From: Alkalicoccus luteus
GTDB lineage: Bacteria > Bacillota > Bacilli > Bacillales > Salisediminibacteriaceae
Length of the DNA: 64,000 nt
NCBI GenBank assembly: GCA_052061695.1
Contig: JBPZEY010000013.1
Reading direction: 5' to 3' (one strand)
The notes under the pieces were generated by a model, which did no database searches, had not been told where the DNA came from, and saw only the letters and a program-made list of their open reading frames with translations. Shown here one piece after another: positions 41,203 to 50,686 of the stretch. A program made the translations under genes and the position numbers. Within the stretch, counting starts at the first letter, position 1; each line of letters starts with the position of its first letter.

Positions 41203-43155
41203 TTATTTTAATTTGTAGTAGAGACTTCTTGTACTAATACCCAGCTTTGAAGCTGCTTTTGTTTTATTACCGTCCGTTTCAATCAGCATTTTTTCAATGA
41301 CGGCCCGTTCAAAGCGGCGCAACTGTTCATCAAGAGGCTCTTCACTGATTTCAGGTGCCAATTTCGACTCTTCTTTACGTTCATCCGTTATAATATCAGC
41401 CGCCCGAATCATACTTGCATTTTGAGGGAGATGGATCATTGCCCGGCCTAATACATTTTCCAATTCTCTTACATTTCCTGGCCAGCTGTACCGCTGCAGC
41501 TTTTGCAGAGCTTCTGGGGAAAGCTTTGTGACCCGCCTGCCGTAATCCTGATTCAGCTTCATCATAAGATGCTCACTCAGCCTGCCGATATCATCTTTTC
41601 GCTCATTTAACGGCGGGATATAGATCGGTACTCGATTTAGACGGAAAAACAGATCCGAGCGGAATTCTCCTTCTTCTATCCGCTTTTCTATATTCATATT
41701 CGTCGCGGCAATAACGCGGACGTCCACTTTCAGCACTTGGGAGCCGCCAACGCGAACGATTTCCTGCTCCTGCAAGACGCGCAGCAGCTTTGCCTGCATT
41801 TTTGGTGTCAGTTCGCCGATCTCATCTAGAAAGATGCTGCCTTGATCAGCCTCTTCAAATACACCTTTTCTACCCCCGCTTTTTGCTCCGGAAAAAGCCC
41901 CTTCTTCGTAGCCGAATAATTCACTTTCCAACAGCGTTTCAGACAGCGAGGCGCAGTTGACCCGAATAAATTTGTTGAACTTACGGCCTGATTCGTTGTG
42001 AACGGCATGTGCAAACAGCTCTTTACCTGTGCCGGAATCACCACGAAGCAGGATAGCAGCCGGTGTTCTTGCGGCCACCTTCGCCTGGTCCACCGCCATT
42101 TTTATCTCCTGGGTCCGGCCTACGATATCATCGAAGCTGTATTTGGCTTCCAGCGTGCGAATGATTTTGCGAGCCTGCTCCAGTTCTTTTGTAAGCGCCT
42201 CCATTTCTGATACATCATGAACAACACCTACACTTCCCTTTACATCTCCATCCACAATAACCGGGGCGACGTTTACAACGACATCTTTTCGAGCCGGTCC
42301 AACCTTCATTCTCGCTCCGCGCACAGCAATGCCCGATTGCAGCACCTGCATATGGATGCTTTCTCCTTCTGATATATCCGTAGAAGCTGGTTTACCGACG
42401 ACTTCCGATTCCGAGAGACCGGTCAGTCTCGTGTAAGCAGGGTTAATCAACAGCCCGTTCCCATTTTCATCCACAACCGAGATCGCATCATCCGATGAGT
42501 GAATAATCGCTTCCAGCATTTCCTGGATGCTTTTCAGATTTGTTACTTCCTCGGCCATATTGACGATTTCTGTTATGTCGCGAAACACCCCCAGTGCACC
42601 GACAGGGCGCCCCTGGTCCATGATTGGCACCCTAGTTGTTACAATGGTTCTGTCGTTTCCTAGCTTCTGCTTACGGTTATGTTCCGTCTTTCCGGTTTGC
42701 AGTACTCTCGGCAGCATGCTAGTCGGCATCACCTCATGTACGTCTTTTCCTATATCCTGCACAGCGGAAAGGCCCGTCATTTCTTCAGCGCGTTTATTTA
42801 ACAGTGTCAGCTGCGCTTTTTCATTGATGGCAATCATACCGTCGTGAGTCGCGTTTAGTACTTCTTTCAATCTTTCCGTCATCTGCTCCATTTCCTCTTT
42901 TTCAGCGTCCGCCTCCATCTGACGAAAATAGATGGGTGCACACTGCAGCGGAAGGGTGTCGTCCCTTACGTTTGTCTCAGCAAAAACAAATTCATACTGG
43001 CTTGATTTCCAATCCTCTTCCGGAACAGTCGTCAGCAGACTGCCGGTCCAGGCTGCATGATCTGTTACCCCTCCATAAACCTCTGCCCCTTCTGGTACGA
43101 GCTTTTCCAATTCTTCCAGCTGTGCTTTTGTGCCGATAAGTAAAATACGCTTCAT
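41203..43155 (-). CDS. bkdR: Sigma-54-dependent activator BkdR
   Basis: Enhancer-binding protein of 650 residues that activates the bkd operon with sigma-L in B. subtilis. Order: an N-terminal regulatory part, two PAS domains (about 95-200 and 210-320), a sigma-54 AAA+ domain (Walker A GDSGTGKE at 372-379, Walker B IFLDEIG at 441-447, arginine finger in FRSDLFFRLN) and a Fis-type helix-turn-helix (NKTKAASKLGISTRSLYYKL). The sigma-54 contact loop reads GAFSGA (419-424) instead of the usual GAFTGA, a conservative change. It lies upstream of ptb in the same direction, as in B. subtilis yqiR. Confidence 0.93.
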   Translation of the reverse strand: MKRILLIGTKAQLEELEKLVPEGAEVYGGVTDHAAWTGSLLTTVPEEDWKSSQYEFVFAETNVRDDTLPLQCAPIYFRQMEADAEKEEMEQMTERLKEVLNATHDGMIAINEKAQLTLLNKRAEEMTGLSAVQDIGKDVHEVMPTSMLPRVLQTGKTEHNRKQKLGNDRTIVTTRVPIMDQGRPVGALGVFRDITEIVNMAEEVTNLKSIQEMLEAIIHSSDDAISVVDENGNGLLINPAYTRLTGLSESEVVGKPASTDISEGESIHMQVLQSGIAVRGARMKVGPARKDVVVNVAPVIVDGDVKGSVGVVHDVSEMEALTKELEQARKIIRTLEAKYSFDDIVGRTQEIKMAVDQAKVAARTPAAILLRGDSGTGKELFAHAVHNESGRKFNKFIRVNCASLSETLLESELFGYEEGAFSGAKSGGRKGVFEEADQGSIFLDEIGELTPKMQAKLLRVLQEQEIVRVGGSQVLKVDVRVIAATNMNIEKRIEEGEFRSDLFFRLNRVPIYIPPLNERKDDIGRLSEHLMMKLNQDYGRRVTKLSPEALQKLQRYSWPGNVRELENVLGRAMIHLPQNASMIRAADIITDERKEESKLAPEISEEPLDEQLRRFERAVIEKMLIETDGNKTKAASKLGISTRSLYYKLK

Positions 43156-43266
43156 CCGATCACCTGCTTCTTCTTCTCCGTTTTAAACGGATATTCTCGA
43201 CAGAACTTGGTTTTTTCGATAGACTGGTACTGAACATGCACGCTTATGAAAGAAGGGACTTGCTTC

Positions 43267-43524
43267 ATGACTATTCAACGATTTGCTGCGCTTATCGTCC
43301 TGCTCATTCCGATTTTTACAGCAGGGTATGGAATTAAGCAGATGCGTGATACGCTTTTTCAAATTCTGAACAGCCCGTATCCGACGCTTTACATTCAATT
43401 TTTCGCTGGCGCTGCTGCGCTTGCCGTGGGCGTATGGTTTATCGGCGGGTTTATTTTGCACAGGGACCGTAAAAACAATAAAGTCGCTCCGCGCTTTCAA
43501 AAAAAACAGCCTGCAGAAAGGTAA
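43267..43524 (+). CDS. yqzF: YqzF, DUF2627 membrane protein
   Basis: An 85-residue protein with two transmembrane helices (FAALIVLLIPIFTAGYGI and IQFFAGAAALAVGVWFIGGFIL) and the family tail LHRDRKNNKV. Function unknown; it lies next to bkdR as in B. subtilis. The ATG at 43267 aligns with homologues and follows AAGGG loosely; the ATG at 43246 is an alternative. Confidence 0.78.
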   Translation: MTIQRFAALIVLLIPIFTAGYGIKQMRDTLFQILNSPYPTLYIQFFAGAAALAVGVWFIGGFILHRDRKNNKVAPRFQKKQPAER

Positions 43525-43546
43525 TAACCTTCCGCAGGCTGTTTTT
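43501..43546. terminator. Bidirectional terminator between yqzF and spo0A
   Basis: Long stem AAAAACAGCCTGC.GAAAGGT with near-perfect complement around AATA; A and T tracts on both sides. It overlaps the yqzF stop and ends ten bases from the spo0A stop. Confidence 0.88.
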
Positions 43547-43556
43547 CGTTCAACGG

Positions 43557-44330
43557 TCAACGGCGATGCTCGACTCTCAGCTTATCTGCAACCATTGCAA
43601 TAAACTCCGAATTGGTTGGCTTCGATTTTGCAGTATTGACCGTGTAACCGAACATTTTGGAGATCGATTCAATATTTCCTCTGTTCCATGCCACTTCGAT
43701 CGCGTGACGAATCGCTCTCTCCACCCTGCTGGACGTTGTATTAAATTTATCCGCGATATCAGGATACAATACTTTCGTAACTGATCCCAGCAGATCAATA
43801 TCGTCATACACCATCGTGATTGCCTCTCGTAAATACATATAGCCTTTGATATGAGCAGGAACACCAATTTCGTGAATGATACTCGTGATGCTGGCATCAA
43901 GATTCATCGGCCGGTTGTCTGTCGATACGTTTGGCTCGTAAACCGCTCCAGCGGATCCTGTCGCAATCTCTCTCACTTTCTCTACGAGAATATCCATGTC
44001 AAAAGGTTTTAAGACATAGTAGGAAGCCCCAAGCTGCACCGCTTTTTTCGTTACGTCTTCCTGTCCGAAGGCGGTGAGCATAATAATATACGGTTTTTTC
44101 TTCAGCTGCATCCGGTTGATTTTTTCCAGGACCGCAAGTCCATCCAAATGCGGCATGATAATATCTAATATAAGCACGTCCGGAATAGATTCTCCAAGAT
44201 ATTCCAAACATTCCTGGCCATTATACGACTTATGCAGAACCTGCATATCTTCTTCCTGATTTACATAATCAGCAAGGATGCCGACAAGCTCCTGATTATC
44301 ATCTGCAACACTGACTTTTATCGTCTTCAC
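43557..44330 (-). CDS. spo0A: Response regulator Spo0A
   Basis: Master regulator of post-exponential development, 257 residues. The receiver domain (1-125) has acidic Asp10-Asp11 and the phosphorylated Asp56 (VLILDIIMP) plus Lys in YYVLKPFDMD. The C-terminal DNA-binding domain (about 150-257) has the recognition helix SSRVERAIRHAIEVAW and ends in MVADKLRVEHRR. All key residues are intact. Starts at GTG 44330 behind GGGGGAGC. In sporeformers spoIVB lies between recN and spo0A; here recN ends only 103 bases upstream and spoIVB is absent. Confidence 0.97.
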   Translation of the reverse strand: MKTIKVSVADDNQELVGILADYVNQEEDMQVLHKSYNGQECLEYLGESIPDVLILDIIMPHLDGLAVLEKINRMQLKKKPYIIMLTAFGQEDVTKKAVQLGASYYVLKPFDMDILVEKVREIATGSAGAVYEPNVSTDNRPMNLDASITSIIHEIGVPAHIKGYMYLREAITMVYDDIDLLGSVTKVLYPDIADKFNTTSSRVERAIRHAIEVAWNRGNIESISKMFGYTVNTAKSKPTNSEFIAMVADKLRVEHRR

Positions 44331-44433
44331 ACCGTGCTCCCCCTCTGACGCTACCTGCTATAATTAATGCCGAAATCAGTATACCATACGTACTGAGCAC
44401 AATAAAAGTCGCATTCTTTCAGAGGGCCTAAAG

Positions 44434-46152
44434 CTACTTTTTCTGGGAAGCTTGTTCCAAAAGCTCTCTGGCATGCTCCCGGGTTACTTCTGTTACTTCT
44501 ACACCTGAAATCATTCTGCCGATTTCTTCCGTCTGCTCTTCTTGTGTCAATGGGTGGACGCTTGTAATTGTTCTGCCGTCCTGTCCATATTTAGAAATAT
44601 AAAGGTGTGTATCAGCCATCGCTGCCACCTGCGGCAAGTGCGTGATGCAGAGCACCTGGGAACCTTCTGCAATACGGTGTATTTTTTCAGCAATCGCCTG
44701 CGCCACACGCCCGCTGACTCCTGTATCTACTTCATCAAATATCAGAGATGTTACCCCTTCATGCTTAGCTAGAATCGATTTGAGCGCCAGAATCATCCGG
44801 GATATCTCCCCACCTGATGCGATTTTAGCCAGAGGCTTCAGCGGCTCCCCTTTGTTCGTAGCTACCTGAAATTCGACATCGTCTATCCCGTATTCTGTGA
44901 ATGGATGCTGTTTTACAAGCGCAGAGGCGGCCATGGAGCCGGGATCCCTTGGCGTCACAGAAGTTTGAAAAACCGTATCATTCATGTACAAATCCACAAG
45001 CTGCTGATGAATGGCATCCTCGAGTCCTGCAGCTGCTTTTTTACGAATCGAGGACATGTTGCTTGCTTCTACAAGGAGATCTTCTGCGGCCGCTTCTAAT
45101 TCCTTCTCCCATTCATGCAGACGCTCATCCTTGTTCGTAAGGTTGTCCAGTTCCTCCTCGATTGATGCTGCGTACTCCAGAATTTCTTCGACAGACGTTC
45201 CGTATTTTCGTTTCAGCTGACTGATTTCACTCAGGCGTGCTTCAATTTCATTCAGTCGTTCCGGATCAAATTCGATGGCGTCGTAATATTCCCTCATCGT
45301 AAATGAAGCTTCTTCAAGTAAATAATAATTATTCGTCACGGTTTCCTTTAATTCGGCCAATGAGGGATCCATTTCTGCAGCCTCTTCCAGCTGGTTCATC
45401 GCCGTCATTACCCACTCCAGTCCTTTCCCTTCTCCATAAAGGGCTTCGTAGGATCCGTGAACCGTTTTATACAGCCCCTCACTGTTTGCAAGGCGCTGCT
45501 TTTCTTCTGCCAGCTCCTCATCCTCCCTCGGCTTCAGCTCTGCATTGGTAATCTCTTCATGCTGATAGCGGATCAGGTCCAGACGCTGCGCCATCTCCTG
45601 TTCATTTTCTGAGAGAGCTTTCAGCTGCGTCCGCTTCTTTTGAAAACGCGTGTACATTTCCCGGTACTCTTTTAAAGAGGCTGCCAGGTTCTCTTCAGCA
45701 AATCTATCCAGAAACATGCGGTGTTTATCCGTTTGCATAAGCTGCTGATGTTCATGCTGTCCGTGAATATCAACTAACTGCTGTCCAATCTGACGAAGAA
45801 CAGCCAGCGTTGTCAGCTTTCCATTAATCCGGCAGATGCTTTTACCTGCACCCGTAATCTCGCGCCGAAGGATGATCGATCCTTCTTCAATTGGAACACC
45901 TGCATCCTCCAGGTAATGGTCCAGCTCTTTTGCCTCTCCATCTACCGTGAAGATGCCTTCGATCTCTGCACGTTTACTGCCGTGGCGAACGAAATCAACA
46001 GAGCCACGCCCCCCTATCAACAGCCCGATTGCATCAATGATGATCGACTTACCCGCTCCAGTTTCCCCGGTAAGTACCGTTAGTCCTTCTTCATAGGAAA
46101 CCGTCAGTTCTTCGATAATAGCAAAATTGCGAATGGTAAGCTCCAGCAGCAT
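44434..46152 (-). CDS. recN: DNA repair protein RecN
   Basis: SMC-like ATPase of 572 residues acting in double-strand break repair. Walker A GETGAGKSIIIDAIGLL is at residues 32-39, a coiled-coil arm covers about 150-390, and the ABC signature ASGGEISRMILALK with Walker B SLIFDEVDTGVSGR and the H-loop LCITHLPQVAAMAD complete the head. It follows argR, separated by a terminator, as in other bacilli. Confidence 0.96.
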   Translation of the reverse strand: MLLELTIRNFAIIEELTVSYEEGLTVLTGETGAGKSIIIDAIGLLIGGRGSVDFVRHGSKRAEIEGIFTVDGEAKELDHYLEDAGVPIEEGSIILRREITGAGKSICRINGKLTTLAVLRQIGQQLVDIHGQHEHQQLMQTDKHRMFLDRFAEENLAASLKEYREMYTRFQKKRTQLKALSENEQEMAQRLDLIRYQHEEITNAELKPREDEELAEEKQRLANSEGLYKTVHGSYEALYGEGKGLEWVMTAMNQLEEAAEMDPSLAELKETVTNNYYLLEEASFTMREYYDAIEFDPERLNEIEARLSEISQLKRKYGTSVEEILEYAASIEEELDNLTNKDERLHEWEKELEAAAEDLLVEASNMSSIRKKAAAGLEDAIHQQLVDLYMNDTVFQTSVTPRDPGSMAASALVKQHPFTEYGIDDVEFQVATNKGEPLKPLAKIASGGEISRMILALKSILAKHEGVTSLIFDEVDTGVSGRVAQAIAEKIHRIAEGSQVLCITHLPQVAAMADTHLYISKYGQDGRTITSVHPLTQEEQTEEIGRMISGVEVTEVTREHARELLEQASQKK

Positions 46153-46186
46153 GTTTTCACAGTCCTTTCTTCAACAAATGTCAGAC

Positions 46187-46231
46187 GGAAAAAAGGACTG
46201 AAATTCTGCTCCGCAGCTCCAGTCCTCTTTG
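46187..46231 (-). terminator. Terminator between argR and recN
   Basis: Minus-strand GAGGACTGG ... TTCAGTCC stem with an inner stem, followed by TTTTTTCC. It lies 30 bases after the argR stop and 35 before recN. Confidence 0.75.
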
Positions 46232-46258
46232 TTCGCCGGGAAATGCTGGGGCAGCAAG

Positions 46259-46708
46259 CTACAGCATTTCCAAAAATTTATCTGAAAGCTTTTCCGGGTC
46301 TTTGTCGGAACGGCAGATGATGAGAATTGTATCATCTCCACAAATTGTTCCCATTATTTCCTGCCAGTCCAGATTGTCAATCAGCGCTCCCACAGCATTT
46401 GCATTCCCCGGTAGCGTTTTGATAACAATCATATGCGAGGTATGATCGATAGAAACGAAACTGTCTACAAGAGCACGCTTCAGCTTCTGAAGCGGATTAA
46501 ATCGCTGATCGGAAGGAAGACTGTATTTATACCTTCCGTCCATCATCGGAACTTTAACGAGGTGCAGTTCCTTTATGTCCCTGCTCACTGTTGCCTGGGT
46601 CACATTGAAGCCCGCTCGGCGAAGTTCGTTAACTAGCTCATCCTGTGTTTCTACATCGTTGTTTCCTATGATATCCCGAATTTTTATATGTCGCTGACCT
46701 TTGTTCAT
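46259..46708 (-). CDS. argR: Arginine repressor ArgR/AhrC
   Basis: 149-residue hexameric regulator. The N-terminal winged helix (IRDIIGNNDVETQDELVNEL, VTQATVSRDIKELHLVKV) binds ARG boxes, and the C-terminal domain contains the arginine-binding motif GTICGDDTILIICR. It represses arginine synthesis and activates catabolism when arginine is bound. The order tlyA-argR-recN is conserved in bacilli. Confidence 0.96.
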   Translation of the reverse strand: MNKGQRHIKIRDIIGNNDVETQDELVNELRRAGFNVTQATVSRDIKELHLVKVPMMDGRYKYSLPSDQRFNPLQKLKRALVDSFVSIDHTSHMIVIKTLPGNANAVGALIDNLDWQEIMGTICGDDTILIICRSDKDPEKLSDKFLEML

Positions 46709-46719
46709 TGCTTCCCCCT

Positions 46720-47541
46720 TTATCTGCTCTCCGCCCCGGCTGGATCTGACTCATGAGCTAATGTTACAACCTCTTTGAAATCGGGCTCATCCGGGCAGGA
46801 TGCAGTAGTTTTAATCAGATGAAGCAGAAATTCAATGTTGCCGCTTCCTCCCCTTATGGGGGACGATGAAGCTCCGGTCACACAAAATCCTGCCTCACGC
46901 GCCAGGGCAGCAGTCTGAACGAGCACCTGGTGATGAATCGCAGGGTCTTTAACGAGTCCATTCCGGCCCACCTGCTCCCTGCCTGCCTCAAACTGGGGTT
47001 TCACAAGAACCGCCGCCTCTGCCTCCTGAGAAAGCACGTCATGCATAACCGGAAGAATATGCTTCAGTGAAATAAAGGACACGTCAACCGATGCAAAATC
47101 AGGCGTTTTCACCTGAAAATCATCACGGGTGCAGTAGCGGAAATTCGTTTTTTCCATAACCACTACCTTCGGATTCTGACGCAGCTTCCATACGAGCTGG
47201 TTTGAGCCGACGTCCACGGCGTAAACGAGCTTAATGCCGTGCTGTAATGCACAGTCTGTAAACCCTCCCGTTGACGAGCCGATGTCGAGCATCACTCTGT
47301 CGTCAAGCGTAATGTTAAACTCCCGCAGCGCCTTCTCCAGCTTCAGGCCTCCCCTGCTTACATAGGGCATCGGCTTCCCTTTCATCGATAACACAGAGTC
47401 AGCTGCGATTTTCATACCTGCTTTGTCAATACGATGCCCGTCGGCCAGGACCTGTCCGGCCATAATCGCCCGCTTCGCCTTTTCCCTGGACTCAAACAGC
47501 CCCTGCTCCACGAGAAGAATATCCGCTCTTTCTTTTTTCAT
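46720..47541 (-). CDS. tlyA: TlyA-family rRNA 2'-O-methyltransferase (YqxC)
   Basis: 273 residues: an N-terminal S4 RNA-binding domain (RADILLVEQGLFESREKAKR) and a FtsJ-like methyltransferase (LDIGSSTGGFTDCALQ for SAM; catalytic region VDVSFISLKHIL, LVKPQFEAG). Mycobacterial TlyA methylates 16S and 23S rRNA and gives the family its hemolysin name. Its start directly follows the dxs stop (overlap of one base), so the two are coupled. Confidence 0.92.
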   Translation of the reverse strand: MKKERADILLVEQGLFESREKAKRAIMAGQVLADGHRIDKAGMKIAADSVLSMKGKPMPYVSRGGLKLEKALREFNITLDDRVMLDIGSSTGGFTDCALQHGIKLVYAVDVGSNQLVWKLRQNPKVVVMEKTNFRYCTRDDFQVKTPDFASVDVSFISLKHILPVMHDVLSQEAEAAVLVKPQFEAGREQVGRNGLVKDPAIHHQVLVQTAALAREAGFCVTGASSSPIRGGSGNIEFLLHLIKTTASCPDEPDFKEVVTLAHESDPAGAESR

Positions 47542-49430
47542 CAGGCACGCTGCTGCTTTCTCGGCAGAATGGATTTGATACGGGCAGCCGTATTATCTGC
47601 TGTTAAACCGATTTCTTTTAACAGATCGGACACGCTCCCGTGTTCAATATACCAATCCGGGATACCCATCCGCTCTACGGGAACATTATACAGATTTTCA
47701 TTGTTGTAATATTCCAATACAGCACTGCCGAAGCCGCCCTGAAGTGCATGCTCTTCCAGCGTAAGCAGCGGTTTTCCTTCCTCATGCAGCCTCTTCAGCA
47801 TCTCTTCATCCAGCGGCTTAATAGATCTTGCGTTGATCACTTCAACAGAAATCCCTTCTTTTGCAAGCAGCTCTGCCGCTTCTTCCGCTACAGGCACCAT
47901 CGTACCGACTGCAAGCACGGCTGCATCTCCTCCGGATCGAAGCGATTCCCAAGTGCCAATGGAGAGTTCTTTCAGCTCCTCATCCATCGGAGCTCCGGTA
48001 CCCGCTCCACGCGGATAGCGCACTGCAATCGGTCCATTGTTATACTGATAGGCTGTATAGAGCAAGTGCTGGAATTCATTTTCATCTTTCGGACACAGAA
48101 GGGTCATATTGGGCAGATGTCTCATATAGGATATATCAAACACACCCTGATGCGTTTCTCCATCAGCTCCAACAAGCCCTGCGCGGTCGATGGCGAACAT
48201 CACGTTGAGATTTTGTCTGCAGACGTCATGCACAAGCTGGTCATAGCCCCGCTGCAGGAAGGTTGAATAGATGGCGAGAACCGGTTTCATCCCTTGTGCG
48301 GCTAATCCTGCAGACATCGTCGTAGCATGCTGCTCTGCAATTCCGACATCAAACATACGCTCCGGAAACTCTTTTGCGAATTTATCAAGTCCGCTTCCGT
48401 TCGGCATTGCCGGGGTAACTGCAACCAGCTTCTCATCCGAGCGGGCGATCGTTTTCATTGTTTCTGCGAAAACCCCGCTGTAGCTCGGAGGTCCCGGCTT
48501 TTTCACTACTTCGCCTGATTCAATCTTATATGGCCCGAGTCCATGCCAAGTTCCTTTTGCATCGTTCTCTGCAGGGGCATACCCTTTGCCTTTTTTCGTC
48601 ACGACATGAATCAATATCGGTCCTTTTGTCTTTTTCGCATAGGACATATTTGCACGCAAATCGTGGAAATCATGTCCATCAACTGGTCCAAGATACGTAA
48701 AGCCCAGCTCTTCAAAAAACATACCGGAAACCAGCAGATATTTCAGACTGTCCTTCACTCGCTCGGCAGCAGCAGCAAGTCTGCCGCCAAATGCCGGCAC
48801 TTTCTTAATAAGCATTTCCAAATCATCTTTGGCTTTTTGATACTTTCCTGCCGTGCGCATACGCCCGAGCATGTTGTGCATAGCACCGACGTTAGGCGCG
48901 ATAGACATTTCGTTATCATTCAGAATGACCGTCATATCCCGCTGCTCATGGCCAATGTGGTTAAGCGCTTCCAATGCCATACCCCCGGTTAAAGCGCCAT
49001 CTCCAATAATCGGAACGATGTGCTCATCCGTGCCCTTTAAATCGCGTGCAAGCGTCATCCCCATCGCACCCGACAATGATGTAGAGCTGTGCCCTGTTTC
49101 CCAGCAGTCATGAATGGATTCTGAACGTTTTGGAAATCCGCATAGTCCTTTATGCTGTCGCAATGTGTCAAACTGATCGGCACGTCCTGTCAAAATTTTG
49201 TGTACATATGCCTGGTGCCCGACGTCGAACAGAAATTTATCTTTCGGGCTGTCGTAGAGCTGATGAAGCATCAGCGTCAGCTCAACCACTCCTAAATTCG
49301 GTCCCAGGTGTCCGCCTGTAACAGACAGTTTGTCGATCAAAAACGACCGGATATCCTCCGCCGTTTGCTCGAGTTCGGCATCTGTCATATTTTTCAGGAA
49401 GGACGGGTCTTTCATATTCAATACGTCCAA
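47541..49430 (-). CDS. dxs: 1-Deoxy-D-xylulose-5-phosphate synthase
   Basis: Thiamine-diphosphate enzyme of 629 residues, first step of the MEP isoprenoid pathway (pyruvate plus glyceraldehyde 3-phosphate). It shows GGHLGPNLGVVELT, the thiamine site GDGALTGGMALEALN to NDNEMSIAPN, and DRAGLVGADGETHQGVFD. It starts at TTG 49430 behind GAGGG, which gives the N-terminus MDVLNMKDPSFLKN, collinear with B. subtilis Dxs. Together with IspA in the same cluster it feeds the carotenoid pathway. Confidence 0.96.
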   Translation of the reverse strand: MDVLNMKDPSFLKNMTDAELEQTAEDIRSFLIDKLSVTGGHLGPNLGVVELTLMLHQLYDSPKDKFLFDVGHQAYVHKILTGRADQFDTLRQHKGLCGFPKRSESIHDCWETGHSSTSLSGAMGMTLARDLKGTDEHIVPIIGDGALTGGMALEALNHIGHEQRDMTVILNDNEMSIAPNVGAMHNMLGRMRTAGKYQKAKDDLEMLIKKVPAFGGRLAAAAERVKDSLKYLLVSGMFFEELGFTYLGPVDGHDFHDLRANMSYAKKTKGPILIHVVTKKGKGYAPAENDAKGTWHGLGPYKIESGEVVKKPGPPSYSGVFAETMKTIARSDEKLVAVTPAMPNGSGLDKFAKEFPERMFDVGIAEQHATTMSAGLAAQGMKPVLAIYSTFLQRGYDQLVHDVCRQNLNVMFAIDRAGLVGADGETHQGVFDISYMRHLPNMTLLCPKDENEFQHLLYTAYQYNNGPIAVRYPRGAGTGAPMDEELKELSIGTWESLRSGGDAAVLAVGTMVPVAEEAAELLAKEGISVEVINARSIKPLDEEMLKRLHEEGKPLLTLEEHALQGGFGSAVLEYYNNENLYNVPVERMGIPDWYIEHGSVSDLLKEIGLTADNTAARIKSILPRKQQRA

Positions 49431-49452
49431 GAGAAACCCTCGCTTTCTAACA

Positions 49453-50049
49453 TTAAGCTTTCTTCCGTCTTTTCTTTTTATCCTTAAAAATGGTTATCTT
49501 CAATTTTACCTCTAACAAATGAAATAATCTACCCACACGGTAGATGATCTCAGTAGAATAGCGGATCGCAATTGTTTTGCCTACTGATTTACCACCTACA
49601 GTAAGCGCTGCAACGACACTCGTAAAAACGACAGAAATAACAAATTGCAGCGTCGATCCTTCGCTATGTCCAAGCTGCACGGCTAGCTGAAGGACCACAT
49701 AGGCAGAAGCAGTACCGCTGATGACACCGGCAATATCCCCGATCACATCATTCGTAAAATTGGAGAACTTATCTGCGTTTCGTGTGATCGTAACCGCTTG
49801 CCTTGCCCCGGGCAGTTTTTCTGCTGCCATCGCGTGAAACGGCTTTTCTGCGGCCGCAGTTGCGGCAACACCTATCGTATCTGATATTACCCCTATCAGG
49901 ACAATTAGAAACACAATCAGCATGCCGACGCCCCACGCGACACCGCTCAGGATTGCTGTGGAGACGACAGAAAAAATAGCCGCTAACACAAGAGTGATAA
50001 CGGCAATCATCCAGCTCCATTTCAACGAATCGATCATTGACTGTTTCAT
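49453..50049 (-). CDS. oapA: OapA, OLE RNA-associated membrane protein
   Basis: Membrane protein of 198 residues with four hydrophobic segments (IAVITLVLAAIFSVVSTAI, GMLIVFLIVLIGVISDTIG, VIGDIAGVISGTASAYVVL, ISVVFTSVVAALTVGGKSV) and a conserved cytoplasmic stretch between the second and third (ITRNADKFSNFTNDV). Size, topology and position, immediately 3' of the OLE RNA and upstream of dxs, match OapA of Bacillus halodurans, which binds OLE RNA and brings it to the membrane; such proteins are linked to magnesium, alcohol and cold tolerance. Confidence 0.9.
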   Translation of the reverse strand: MKQSMIDSLKWSWMIAVITLVLAAIFSVVSTAILSGVAWGVGMLIVFLIVLIGVISDTIGVAATAAAEKPFHAMAAEKLPGARQAVTITRNADKFSNFTNDVIGDIAGVISGTASAYVVLQLAVQLGHSEGSTLQFVISVVFTSVVAALTVGGKSVGKTIAIRYSTEIIYRVGRLFHLLEVKLKITIFKDKKKRRKKA

Positions 50050-50059
50050 TAAGGCAACC

Positions 50060-50681
50060 CGGCTTTCTTTAAAAGTCCTTTAGCATGCCGGCTTGACCCC
50101 GGCTGATATGTAAATATGTAGGAAGAGTGGTCACAAACAGGGTAAAAACTGCGCCATAGGTCCAGTAGGTTTTCCCAACCGGCTGCCGAAGCGTCGCCGC
50201 TCCGGTGGTTTCCCTTTAAAGCCGGCTTGATGCTGTCACCAAACATCAGACTGGATTACCACTTAGTACGCACTATAATCCCCTGTTCATGTACACGGAA
50301 CAGTCTAGAAGTTTTCCTTGGCAGCTCCGGCCACCTTCTATCCTCTTTTGCAGAGATGATTTCATACGGCTGGCGGCCGTAATCCCCTCATACTCCACTC
50401 AAGGCAGGCTACGCTGCCCACGGGTTTCCCTTTCCCGCGCGGCAGGTTCATACCCATGAGCATAGCGCTGATGGGAACAGCACCACACTCATGGGCCTCC
50501 GCGGCTGCAGGGTCAACGCCCACATGCCATTGTGGATCGCCCTACAGCCTTTACTCCCAGTCAGGACCCAAGGCTGGGCGCCTCAAGCCGAGACTAGGAA
50601 CTTCATCGATGTGCCCTTTAGTGGATTTTTAGGCCCGCTTTCGAAGGTGAAGAACTGACTAGAATACTGCACCACTCTCCT
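50060..50681 (-). ncRNA. ole: OLE RNA (ornate, large, extremophilic)
   Basis: About 620 bases of GC-rich, highly structured non-coding sequence between ispA and oapA, where OLE RNA lies in B. halodurans. On the minus strand several strong helices are visible, for example CCCATGAG...CTCATGGG around a GC-rich arm, GGCGCCCAGCC, GGATTACGG/CCGCCAGCC, and GCCGGCTT repeats near the 3' end. A good promoter begins it. The RNA forms a membrane ribonucleoprotein with OapA. Ends are approximate: the 5' end is placed from the promoter, the 3' end just before oapA. Short open frames inside it (such as 50049-50246) are not considered coding. Confidence 0.9.
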
Positions 50682-50686
50682 TTCTC

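Noticed and set aside
47640..48266. 208-codon open frame antisense to dxs
   Set aside because: Shadow of dxs; no ribosome site and no protein-like pattern.
50049..50246. 65-codon open frame inside the OLE RNA region
   Set aside because: It has no ribosome site, lies within predicted RNA helices and shows no protein-like composition; the region is explained by OLE RNA.
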